This document shows positions 1 through 10,597 of a stretch of 64,000 nucleotides of DNA, piece after piece (the first letter of the stretch is position 1; every line of letters starts with the position of its first letter). The DNA is from Nissolia schottii (taxonomy: Eukaryota > Streptophyta > Magnoliopsida > Fabales > Fabaceae): the NCBI GenBank assembly GCA_003254905.1, contig QANU01012846.1:298013-362012 (forward strand), written 5' to 3'. The notes below the pieces were generated by a model. That model was not told the DNA's origin and searched no databases. It saw only the letters and a program-made list of their open reading frames with translations. The translations under genes and the position numbers were made by a program.

Positions 1-422
1 CCTCTCTCCGTGACGAACCCACGCCTTCTCCTCTCCGTCACGACCCTGCTGTGACAAACCTAAACCGCGGTCCCTTCTTTCATTGGCAGTATGTGCTTCT
101 TCACCAAATCTGTTTCTCTCTCACTTTCTTTCTCATAGGCTCCTTTTCTTTCTGTCACTTATTCTCACGCATCTATTTCTCTTATACACAGGGTGGTGGG
201 GACCAAAACCAACATCCAACATTTTCTATACGGTGGTGGGGACTAAAACCAACATCCAACATTTTAAAACCTTCACTGATTGGGGACCGTGTGTCAGAGT
301 CACACGAGGTTCATTTTTTTAATTGGTTTTGTGTTTAGAATATTGTTGCAAGTTGATTATTTGAAGTTAAATAATGCTTGTGTGGACATAAGAATGGGGT
401 TAAACCTTGAGAATAGGCTGAA

Positions 423-660
423 TGAACACTGAAATTGTGTTGCTGTTGACATTTGGTCCCTAAGAAATATTAATTTATTTTCTATTGAACACTAAAATTG
501 TGTTGTTATTAACATTCGGCCCATGAGAATTATTTTGCAATTGAAGACTGAAGTTGTGATGTTATTGACATTTGGTCCGTGTGAAATATTAATTTATTTG
601 CTATTGAACACTGAAATTGTGTTGTTATTAGGGCTTTGTCCTGTATATTCTGTTATGTGT
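423..660. repeat. Four tandem ~62-bp units inside the MULE
   Basis: Units beginning tgaacactgaaattgtg (or close variants) start at about 423, 486, 542 and 605, each followed by a gacatttggtccctaag-like block. They lie just upstream of the first recognisable transposase segment, probably in its leader or first intron. They are imperfect, so the expansion is old. Confidence 0.8.
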
Positions 661-689
661 TTGAATTTGAGTCATTTCTATTATTTCAG

Positions 690-3600
690 GATGAGTTTTT
701 CTGTAGTTTTTCACCACGGGGCTAAGATTGATAAAGGGCCACCAGTAAAATATGTAGGTGAAGTAGAAGCTGTGAACGGCTTAGATATTGACCAATGGTC
801 ATATTTTAAGTGTCTGAATGAAGTGAGAAGCCTTAGATATAACAATGATGTGCTATTATGGTGGAGAGTTCCACGTTCTGGTACCATGTGTTGTCATCTA
901 TCACGGATGATTCACATGCAATAGGGATAGGCAATTATGCTATAAAAGACAAATGTGAAGTTGATGTGTAGGTGGAGCACATCATTTTTGTGTCGGAGGT
1001 CATGTTTAAGTTAGAAGGTGCTCATGATGATGGTCAGGGTAAGTGTGTGACCCAAGTTGAAAAAGATAGTGCGAGGGAGGAGGAGAAAGCCAAGGATAGT
1101 GCGAAGGATAAGGCAAAGGAGAAGGATAAGGACAAGGCCAAGGCTAGTGTGAAGGATAAGGCCAAGGCTAGTGCTAAGGAGAAGGCAAACGATAAGGTAG
1201 ACCATTACGATGTAGATGATGTAGTTAAGGAGGTAATTTTAGACACAATAATAATGATCTGCTTGTTTTAACATGTAAGGTATGTAAGGTGCATCTAATT
1301 ATTCATATTTTTGTCATGTAGGCTAATGAGGAGAGGAACAAAAATATTGCACAAAGAGACAAGGGGAAGGGGAAGGGGAAGAGAAAAGGAAATGTCGACA
1401 TTGATTCGCTTACCTCTTTTGGTGACGATGATGAAAGTAATGATGAAGACCGTGGCATGATATTTGGTGATAGTGAAGAGGAAAGAGAAATGCGAAATGA
1501 TAGTGATGGTTGGGATTGATGGGACTCAGATGAACCAATTGGGAATGTAGTGAAAAGAAAACACAACAAAAAAAGTAAAAAAAACAAAAAAAGAAGTAGC
1601 AGACAGATGTGGATGATATGCGGAATGCTGACATACATAATGGAATGCATGACTTGGATGATGAAATTGATGAAGAGGAATTAGAATCGGATGATGGTTC
1701 TGAAAGTGAATTGGAAGGTAGAAGAAGATATGTTAAGTTCAGAGCGGACATGTGTACATCATTTGAATTCAAGCTGAACATGGAGTTTTCGTCATTGAAG
1801 CAATTCAAAGACGCTTTGTTGGAGCACTCTATTCTAAACAATAGAAGTGTGAAATGGGTTAAGAATGACAAATGGAGTTAGGGATATTTGAAAAAGCAAG
1901 GATATATGTGACTTCACATGTTTGTGTAGTAAGGTGGGTAGGAGTCACACATATAGGATCAAGACATTACAAGGGAACTATTCTTGTGGGTTGATTTATA
2001 AAAATAAAAATGTGAAACCAGCATTTGTACCAAAGACATTGGTAGATAGGGTGAAGTGTAGCAAGAAGGTGTTAATCAAGGACGCTGCTTATGAGATGAA
2101 GTCCAAATACCAGTGTGGGGTCTCACGTTAGATGGAGTTCAAGGCAAGACACATTGCGAAGGAGATGGTCCAGGGAAATGAAGGTGCCCAATATGCACTG
2201 TTGTGGAAATACATTGTTGAACTTAAAAGGGCATGTTGTGACAATACATGCCTCTTGCACCTTGCTAATAATGACCTTCCAGTAGGAGTAAATCCTTTAG
2301 ATGGTGAGATTGGACGTACGTTGATGCCGAGTATTGGGAGTTTTCACATGTGCCTAGAGGGATACAGAAATGGTTTTCTTGCTGGTTGTCGACCCATTCA
2401 TAGGTCTTGATGGATTCCACTAAAAGACCTAGTATAAAGGCCGATTGCTAACAACAATTGCAAGAAATGCAAACAACCAATACTTTCCATTGGCATTTGC
2501 TGTAGTTGAGATGGAGAGCAAGGAGAGCTGGAATTGGTTCCTGACAAATCTGCTTGGAGATATTAGCAGTCTAGAGACAAACAGATGGATTTTTATCTTG
2601 GACCAACAGAAGGTGATCTTTTGAATTGAAATGTTAATAGCAAGTTTAGTTCTAGCCCCTAAAATTTATGCATTTGTTTGGTTCTAGTCCCTGAAAAATA
2701 TGTGTTTGTTTGGTTCTAGTCCCTGAAATATCTGCATTTCTTTGGTTGTAGTCCCTAAAATTTAGCATTTGTTTGGTTATATTCCCTAGATTTTATGGAG
2801 TTGACTGATTTTGGTCCCTGAATTGCATGCATATTTATGGTTTTGGTACCTGAGTTTAATGCATATTTATGGTGTTGGTCTCGGTCTCTTGAATTAATGC
2901 ATATTTATGGTTGTCTTACTAGGTTCTGTTGCCTACATTTCAAGAATTGATGGAGGGAGTTGAACATAGATTTTGCTTAAGGCATCTTTATGGCAATTTC
3001 AAGAAAAAATTTGGAGGTGGTGTATTAATACGAGATTTAATGATGGCAGCCTCCAAGGCAACATACTATTCAACATGGGATAACAGTATGGCAAACATCA
3101 AGGAGATAAATGAGGCAGCATATGAATGGCTTCTTGCCATCCCCAGAAGATCATGGTGTAAGCATGCATATTCTTTCTATCTTAAGTGTGACATTGTCGT
3201 GAACGACTTGTGTGAGTCGTTTAATAGCATCATTCTTGAAGCTAGGGACCAACCCATTATTAGCATGTTTGAGTAGATTAGAAACTATCTAATGAATAGG
3301 ATGCCAACGCTTAGAGAGAAATGGGAGCATTACAATAGGGATGTGATGCCTAAGCCTAAGAGAAGACTTGATAGAGAGATAAAATATAGTTGCAATTGGG
3401 ATGTAGTCTTATCAGGGAACAATTAGTTTGAGGTCACTCACATGCGTCATGGTGAGAGGTTTGTTCTTGACTTAGATAAGGAATCTTGTTCATGTAACTT
3501 TAGGGAGTTAGTGGGGATACCTTGTAGGCATGCAATTACAGTCTTGCATGCAAATAGTAAAGATCCCGTTGTAGAAGTGCACAAATGCTACAAGTAGGAA

Positions 3601-4072
3601 ACCTATGCAGCTTGGTATGCTCATTGCATTTCACCTATCAATGGTCAAAATCAATGGTCGGAAACTAATGACAACCCAACATTGACTCCTGCTTACAAGA
3701 GAGACCCTGGAAGACCAAAGAATTTGAGGAGGAGGGAGCCTGAGGAAGAAAATGCCAAAAAGGCTAGGAGATACACCACAACTTACATGTGTGGTAGGTG
3801 TCATCAAGAAGGCCAGAAAGCAAGGAAGTACAAAAATCCACTGGTAGATCCAAAGTGGGAAGAGGTAACACTCAAATCTTTATTTAAATAGTGTTCTATC
3901 ATTAAGTTATTTTTGTATTAATTTTCTACAATTTTTGTGTATATGAGACGAAAGAAAAAGAAGAAGGCAAAGGTTGACGATGGACTAGGTAGAGAAGGCG
4001 AAAGCACAAATGGAGAAGGAGAAACCAATGTCCACAGCGGAGAAGGCGAACCCACAAATGGAGGCAATGTTT
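690..4072 (+). pseudogene. MULE transposase (mudrA-like), decayed
   Basis: The gene can be followed in pieces in the expected order. 690-910 encodes a PB1-like N-terminal domain (VVFHHGAKI, VKYVGEVEAVNGLDIDQWSYF). 1071-1196 encodes a lysine-rich KDKAK repeat. 1609-2131 covers an acidic stretch and the MuDR N-terminal domain (RSVKWVKND, KTLQGNYSC). 2390-2612 and 2922-3276 hold the DDE domain, with IGLDGFH retained around the first Asp, then MESKESWNWF and EHRFCLRHLYGNFKKKFGGG. 3490-3540 is the SWIM zinc-binding motif (CSCNFRELVGIPCRHA). 3807-3850 is a degraded zinc knuckle. An intron with GT/AG ends runs from about 2613 to 2921. In-frame stops include 1879-1881, 3274-3276, 3424-3426 and 3595-3597, with two more just after the first DDE Asp. 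It cannot make a full transposase. Confidence 0.85.
2613..2921 (+). repeat. Repeat-filled intron of the MULE transposase
   Basis: The intron is almost wholly a ladder of ~35-45-bp units of the form tttggttctagtccctgaaa, then a second set ending gcatatttatggttttggt. The AGTCCCTGA core is the same motif that ends legume MULE termini. Coding resumes after ttactag with VLLPTFQELM, continuing DQQK before the donor. Confidence 0.7.
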
Positions 4073-4665
4073 AGTTGGTTCATATTCTAGACATCATTAC
4101 CATTTTGTCGCATACTTGTGGTTTTTGCTACTCATGGGTTGTACCATCTGAATTATGAATTGTTGCTGTCTATTTTGAGTTGCTAAGTAGTTGAGTAGAC
4201 ATGGAGATTGCTAAGTAGTTGATTGCTTTTTGTGACTACCATTATGGTGTTCAATGATGAATAATTTGTCTATTTTGATTGATAAGTAGTTGTTATGTTT
4301 GCTCTTTAGAAATTTGTTGGACCAATTATTGTATTCTCTCTTGAAATTATGTATTCAGTGAACAATTATTGATGTGTGGTAAACATATTTGCCATAATAC
4401 TATTAAGTGTTTAGGGTTTGTTAAATTGATTCTCTTTAACAGGTTTTGGTCAAATTGGGACTTTGTTAATTGTTATATTTGGCAAACAGTATACTTTATT
4501 ATTATCAAATGAAAAGGAAATAAGGAAAATTTCAGATTTATGGAGAACGATTACAACAATATCACATTTGAAACACAAACTCATTGAAACACATTACAAT
4601 GTCATGAAATATTATATAACATCCAAATACAAACATACTAATTTCAAGACATAACATATACAACA

Positions 4666-5007
4666 CTAATTCCTCCCTATTGCAGTAGCATATCCACATG
4701 CGATGCAAAGCATTGCAAAGTTTATTAAACCTAAACAAATAGTCATCTCTCCCCTACTTTTCTCGTAAGCTACAATCTTTTCAAGCTTTGAAATTATTCT
4801 TTCAATTTCTTTATCCACAACAGATGTTCTCACTTCATACTCTGTCTCTATCCCATCAATCCACCGAAAAAATCCACGTTTTCTTGTTGTCAATCTCCTT
4901 AATAACGAAAATCCATCAGTACAATATATATTCACACCCAAACCAATTGCACAACTTTGATTGCAAATTAAAAATCGAAACTTACCCTCCAATTCGGGCA
5001 CCTCCAA
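4666..5007 (-). pseudogene. GRF-zinc-finger-like MULE accessory ORF (degraded)
   Basis: This antisense ORF of 113 residues has RGFFRWID followed by a Glu/Lys-rich helix (DKEIERIISKLEKIVAYEK) and a C-terminal hydrophobic segment (MTICLGLINFAMLCIACGY). That order, GFFxW then coiled coil then a membrane-like tail, is what GRF-type zinc-finger ORFs look like in plant MULEs, where they often lie antisense to the transposase. The zinc ligands expected before GFFRW (CG...NPGR..YxC) are not recognisable, so it is either decayed or a chance likeness. Its role in transposition, if any, is unknown. Identification is by motif only. Confidence 0.5.
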
Positions 5008-5468
5008 AACTTTCGACCAGCGTGCTTTGAATTGATCCCAGCCGTGAACACCACCAACTTATCTCTACATCTGCATAGCCTGGTTCATGTAGACGAGCCT
5101 GAAACAGAGCCACGACTTGTCATCGTTCAACAATGTCAATTGATTCCTCTTTATGTTCCTGCATCCAAAATTAATTCCGATTAGAGCTCTAAAATTGATT
5201 CTAAGGCACCACAACACAGTAATCCATATCGCTCCACACAATACATTTATTTTCACAAACACAACAAAGAAATTGTTGGAGTTAGGATTAACTTTATGTT
5301 TTCTTTGTTAATAACAGGTTGCTTAATTTTTTTTAATTATTGAAAATTCTTATGTAAATGTGCCTCAACCTAACATACTGCACTTATTTAGTGAATGATC
5401 AAACTTGCAGGATCAAATGTTCTTATTTAGCTATGAAAAAAAGAAAAAAGAACAAACCTGATGAGCTC

Positions 5469-5700
5469 ACGGAGAGAGGGTGGTTGGGAGTAGTGGGCTC
5501 ACAGCGGCGTTATGACGGAGAGGAGAAGGTTGTGGGTTCGTCACGAAGAGAGGGGGGGATGGTGGGCTCACGACAGCGTTGTGACAGAGAGGAGAAAGGC
5601 GTGGGTTCGTCACGGAGAGAGGGTGGTTGGGAGTGGTGGGCTCACGATGGCGCCGTGACAGAGAGGAGAAGGGCGTAGGTTCGTCACAAAGAAAAGGTGG
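5469..5700. repeat. Three ~77-bp tandem units in the MULE right inverted repeat
   Basis: The unit gagagggtggttgggagt, followed by a ggctcac block and a gacrgagaggagaaggygtgggttcgtcac block, recurs three times. Its reverse complement is at window positions 1-45, so the left arm probably carries the same array beyond the window. Confidence 0.8.
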
Positions 5701-6077
5701 TTGGGAGTGATGGGCTCGAGATTTGGGGAAGACAAAAGGGTGGTTGGAGATTTGGTTGAGAAAAGCGGATGGTTATGAGAGAAGAGAAGAGGATGGATGG
5801 ATTGTGGGTAGGTTTGGGTTCGGGTTTGGGTTTAATTTTATTTTTTTTAAATTGAAAATCGGTTTGGGTTTGGGTTCTAGGTTGGATATGAGTTTAATTT
5901 GAAAATTTGCCACGTGACAAACTTATCGGTCACGTCCATGCTATCCAAACCAAACTGATAGCAGTGACTAAAAACAAACAAATTTTTTTTTGCAGAGACT
6001 AAATCCTAACAAAAAAAATTTTAGGGATCAAACACAAACTTTTTGATATTACAGGGATTAAAAACTTATTTAAACAT

Positions 6078-6579
6078 TTTTAAAAATATTTATTTTAACT
6101 AAATAAAATATGAGACCCAATATTAATCATATTAAATATTAATAGGTTTTCAGTAATCTGTCTTTTAAATAAGGTATTAGAGTAACTCCCTAATTTTTAT
6201 GACTTTATCATACCTATATAATGCCTAATTATTTTCTGCCAAAAAGTAAATAAATAATGTCTAAATTTGTATATGTAATCTAATGTTAGGTTGACCTAGC
6301 TTAAAATAATCTGCCATTGTCCATCCTAGTCATGTGTCCATAAATCATAACATGAGACCGGAAACAAGTTATAGCATTTCATTTCTAGTTTAAACTTTAA
6401 ATTATAATTTCGATTTGGATTAAAGTTAAACGAAGGGAATATTTGCCCAAATAACAAATTTTAGGAGTCCTCAACCAAAAGGGTAACATTGGTGATTAGA
6501 TGCAATCATGCAAACTCATTCATATAATATAACCCATCCTTCAAAATTCTTCACGCGCCAAACTAACAAACAACAATAT
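6078..6579. other. AT-rich intergenic DNA
   Basis: Nothing recognisable as a gene or element boundary between the MULE end and the solo LTR. It is low-complexity A/T sequence. Confidence 0.6.
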
Positions 6580-7675
6580 TGTTATCAAGTTGCTTCAAAT
6601 ACATAAGAGGGGTGAATTGGGTATTCAAATGTTTTTACAACACTTTTCTTGCTTAGAAAATGAGTTAGAAATTCTTAACAAAAATATAAGAATAAGCAAT
6701 AAAGCAAACAATCACAAGCAATATGAAAGTAAAGAGTTAAGGGATAGAGATAATGCAAATTCGATTTATTCTGATTCAATCACCCTTGTGATTTACGTCC
6801 AGTTCCCAAGTTACTTGCTCAAGATTTTTTTTCACTATCTTCAAGCTTAAAACTTAGGTGCTTGAAAAACATTTATAACCAAGAACATTCTTCACACCTT
6901 GAGCTTGAGTCTCAAGTAACCTTCCTTAGAGATTCCACCCTAATCAATCTAGAGGGATACCTCACCCTCTTTACAAGTGTATGAAATTTGTGAAATATAA
7001 ACTCTCTCAAAGAGTGAATAATACAAATTGATGTATTATAGGTGTATGTGTAAAATCTCTCTTTTTGGCTCTTTAAAATGGCTCAAATAAATGCTCTTAT
7101 GATGTATAGAAGGATGAGAGTTTAGGAGTAAATGTTCTACACTGAATCACTAAATTAGTTAAGTATCTATTGAGCTTCAAGTGATCCTAGATGTTGTGCA
7201 ATTAATGCTCAAGAAATTAGTACAATAGAAATACCCATTGCTATATTTAGAGACTGAGTCATTCGAATGACCTATGCAATGTAGCGATTATGTGTCTCTT
7301 GTGTCAGAGTCATTCGAATGTCTTTGCCTGAGTCATTCGAATGACCTATGCAATGTAACCGTTATGTGTCTCTTGTATCAGAGTCATTCGAATGAAAATA
7401 CCTGAGTCATTTGAATGACTTGTACTTTGCATAGGTCACAAAGAGCACAAAAGTTTTGGCAATCGAATGTCTCGATCGAATGTCTTTTGAGAAAGAGTCA
7501 TTCAAATGACTTGTTCATGAGTTATTCGAATGATTTGCCTAGTTATTTGATTGACTTATTCAAGTCTTAACTAATCTCATCATTTTTCTTGTATTTTATA
7601 TTCCTATTTTTAAGTCCTAAAATCAATTGTTTGTTATAAGAGCCATTTTGAAAAATATTTTAGAGAGTTATCACA
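6580..7675 (-). mobile_element. Solo LTR, SIRE/Maximus-like Ty1/copia lineage (fossil)
   Basis: Read on the minus strand it begins TGTGATAACTCTC (7675) and ends GATAACA (6580). It holds landmarks of legume SIRE/Maximus LTRs: a block reading aattcacccctctta near the 3' end, gacgtaaatcacaagggtga, and a purine/pyrimidine block about tatccctctagattgatt. A TATA-like ctaaatatag lies at 7250-7241 on the minus strand. No primer-binding site, coding sequence or clear 5-bp target duplication flanks it, so it is best read as an isolated LTR of some age. The exact left end is less sure than the right. Confidence 0.7.
7256..7555. repeat. CATTCGAATG palindrome array in the SIRE-like LTR
   Basis: Exact CATTCGAATG lies at 7260-7269, 7311-7320, 7334-7343 and 7385-7394, with near copies at 7408-7417 and around 7500-7535. 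A larger unit of ~51 bp (7256-7306 and 7330-7380, period 74) is duplicated around them. The array is directly upstream, in LTR orientation, of the TATA-like site at 7241-7250. Confidence 0.9.
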
Positions 7676-9428
7676 TACACCTTTAACAACAAATTTCCTA
7701 AGTCCTAAATATATTGAATTCCTTAATTTAAAAACTTGTATCCTTTGTCTGATCAATACTATTTACAAATATCTGATGTGGCCACCACATAAAGTTCTTA
7801 AATTAGAGAAGAAGAAAACAAAACAAATTAGCGGGAATGATCATCCAAAAATTAAACCACATCACGAGGCGCAATCAACGCGGCCAAACAATCCTTTACA
7901 TTCTTTTAATTTATTTTTCCCTCCTTAAATAACATAAACTTTTTCATTTCTCTCTCTTTCATTAATTTCATTTCCCCCTACCAGGTGTGTCTCACCTTTG
8001 CAAAATAGTGAGATTAAACTTACAAATCAAATAATATATTTTACACCACAATTATAAATTCAATTACACGATCATGTATCCTTTATTTTATTTTTAATTT
8101 TTGAATTAGAAATAATTAGTTGTGCGTTTTATTTATTTTTTCTCTTTTAAAAAAATTTGAACACACAAGAAAATAAATACTTGTGTTTATTGAGCATATT
8201 TAGTACATGATTCATGAACATTATTAATTATTAATTTTAAATTAAAATAAATAAATAATAATATTCATAAAATACATATTAAATATGCTTCATTAATACA
8301 TAAATATTTCTCTTAAAAAAATGACATCTGAACTACTTGCTCTCATGATTTTCTCTCTCTTTTATTTAAAAAGAATAAAATTTGTCAAATTTTCAAACAC
8401 TGGAAGTGCACAGTACAAAAATTTTCAAACGCGGAGTTGCAGCACTCACTACACAAAACGTAACCAAGGCAGTTTCGTGGGTTGTTCTTTACGGTATACT
8501 GCTACTAATTTTGAAAAACTGAAAGCGCCATACATAGTGTGTGATTTAAGCACTACACAGTCAATCTCAGCCGTCCGTCTCCTGCAACGGAAAACCCAGT
8601 TCCGGTGACCTGTGATTAAAATAACAGTCAAAAACCGGACGTGATGTCAACGTTTTTGTTTTGTAGTAACTAGTCGGAATGTTGGATTGGACCGGACTAG
8701 TTTTCTTCTATGCATTTTTGGTAAGAAGAGTCATCGTATTGTTTTTGAATTTACAAAGCCTCCATCCCAAAAAATTTAAAAATAAATATTTATTTTTTGA
8801 CTTAAATATATTTCGCTATCCAACAAATATTGAAAATTTGATTTGGTCCTCCTCCTTAAATATAAAAGAAATTATTTGATTTCTAGTCTTTGCTTCTAGT
8901 TCAACTCAATGGCTTTAGTTTATATCATTGGTAATACAATCAAATGAGTTTATTTTGTTTATATGGGATTACTTTAACGCAACACTTCATTAATTAGGTT
9001 AGTATAATAATAGAGTTCTACAATTACAATTAAAACTGTGTAATTTTAATAAATGTATAAAAACATAAATTAAATCTTAAATATTTATTGATAATTCAAA
9101 ATATATTTAATATTTAAGTTTTAATTTATTTTTTATTTTTTTGAAAAAAGAACGCCAATAATAGTGAAGACCCCACCACATGACCAAATGTCACGCACTA
9201 GGTGCATGTGTATGACCAAATTTTCCATTTAGTAGTAGTGGCATATTTAAATTGCGAAATTGGGTACTGAGAGAGAGATAAAGATAAACCAATACCTCAA
9301 CGCCTGTTTCGCCCACGAACAAAGCTCATTCAATTCATATTTTCAGTGCTTCCAAACTAAACGAAACTCTCGTGCGGTTTCCCCTCCTTTGTCTTCACCG
9401 CCTCTTTTCTTATTTATTTATTTATCAG
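7676..9428. other. Intergenic DNA upstream of the GATA gene
   Basis: Mostly AT-rich. A more GC-balanced island at about 8400-8680 has no supported gene; its short open frames on both strands lack recognisable motifs. The stretch nearest the gene (9250-9428) is probably promoter and 5' leader. Confidence 0.5.
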
Positions 9429-9557
9429 GTAAAAATAAAAACACTCAAATTAAATAGAAAGTTTCGCTTCTTTGCAACAAGGAAAGAGAGCATGAATTTA
9501 GAACTGTTTGAAAATTTTTCGTCACATAATTTTTTTTATTTCTTCTTTTGTGTGTAG
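9429..9557 (+). other. Probable 5' UTR intron of the GATA gene
   Basis: Donor ATCAG|gtaaaa at 9429 and acceptor tgtgtag at 9556-9557, three bases before the start codon. Leader introns are common in plant transcription factor genes. Prediction only. Confidence 0.45.
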
Positions 9558-9559
9558 TA

Positions 9560-10597
9560 ATGGAGGTTGTGGTGGCGAAAGCGTTGAAACCGAAAAGCTT
9601 GATGAGGGAGCTTGTTTTCCAGCAACCGCTCGCGCTCGCGGAGGAGATTCTTTGCTTCAACGCCGTCGGCAACGGCGTCGTCGGCGAAGATTTCTCCGTC
9701 GACGATCTCCTCGATTTCTCCAACGGCGTCGGAAAAGGAATCGACGCTTTCGAAGAGGAGGAAGAGGAAGAAGACAGCGCCTCCGGTTTCTCGCAGGACC
9801 GCACCGAGGACGATAGAACCTCCAATTCCACCGGCGCCGCCGACTCCGACTCAGTTTTCGCCGGCGAATTGTCCGTTCCGGTGAGTCTCAACAATTTGTT
9901 GTGCTCTTTTATTTTATTTTTTTAATTTTAATTTCATGTTACAATTAAGTAATTTAAATAATTCATAACCTGTTTGGGCTTATTTTTTTAATAGGATGAT
10001 GATTTGGCGGATTTGGAATGGGTTTCTCACTTTGTGGACGATTCAATTCCGGAGCTCTCTCTTTTATATCCCGTCCGTTCTGAGCCCGAACGGGCCCGGG
10101 TCGAGCCCAAGCCCGAGCCCGGTTTTGCGGAGACTCCTTCTCTTCCTCCTCGAGTTCCCGTCAGACCCAGGACTAACAAGACCAGAAAGCCCAACGGTCG
10201 CTTTTGGTCGTTTAGCACCTTGCTCTCGCCTCCGTCTTCGCCATCCTCGTGCTCCTCCGTGCTGTCTTCGACGGCGTCGGACCCGCCGGCGAAGAAGCAG
10301 AAGAGAAAGCCCGAGAAGCCTGAGGCGGAGGCTTGCGGGCCGCAGTTTCAGCGACGGTGCAGCCACTGCCAGGTGACGAAGACGCCGCAGTGGAGGACCG
10401 GCCCGATGGGCCCGAAGACGCTCTGCAACGCCTGCGGTGTTCGGTTCAAGTCGGGCCGGCTTTTCCCCGAGTACAGGCCCGCGTGCAGCCCGACGTTCTC
10501 CGGCGAAATTCACTCGAACAGCCACCGCAAGGTGTTGGAGATGAGGCGCAGGAAGGAGGTGACTGACCGGAATCCGGTCTGGACCGGGTTCAAGTGA
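9560..10597 (+). CDS. GATA-type zinc-finger transcription factor (plant subfamily I)
   Basis: Two coding exons, 9560-9880 and 9995-10597, joined in phase 0 (donor CCG|gtgagt, acceptor taatag|GAT), giving 307 residues. The single zinc finger is C-X2-C-X18-C-X2-C with cysteines at about 229, 232, 251 and 254 ([20 protein letters not shown], then [20 protein letters not shown]), the plant class-A form. A basic [11 protein letters not shown] stretch before the finger is a likely nuclear signal. The N-terminal half is acidic (Glu run near residues 70-77; [16 protein letters not shown] at the exon junction), typical of subfamily I members that bind WGATAR promoter sites in light and nitrogen responses. 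Start chosen as the first ATG in frame after the likely leader intron. The coding region is much richer in GC than its flanks. Target genes cannot be inferred. Confidence 0.93.

Larger units (their letters stand above)
1..6077 (+). mobile_element. Mutator-like element (MULE), left end outside the window
   Basis: Positions 1-45 are the reverse complement of about 5583-5626 (ggttcgtcacggagagag core), so the two sides form long terminal inverted repeats around a MuDR-type transposase. The right arm continues outwards to about 6077 and ends in a run of agggatcaaa / agggattaaaaactt, the usual AGTCCCT-type tip of legume MULEs. The matching left tip and the 9-bp target duplication must lie roughly 400 bases before this window. 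Cargo is a decayed mudrA-like gene on + and a GRF-like ORF on -. This is an autonomous-type element that has lost function. Confidence 0.85.

Noticed and set aside
7256-7555. CRISPR-like spaced repeats
   Set aside because: Spacing is uneven and the repeats are short palindromes within a plant LTR.
9445-9894. Long minus-strand open frame over GATA exon 1
   Set aside because: Shadow of the GC-rich, biased codons of the sense gene; Ser-rich translation without domains.
10064-10525. Minus-strand Arg/Leu-rich frame over GATA exon 2
   Set aside because: Shadow of the zinc-finger exon.
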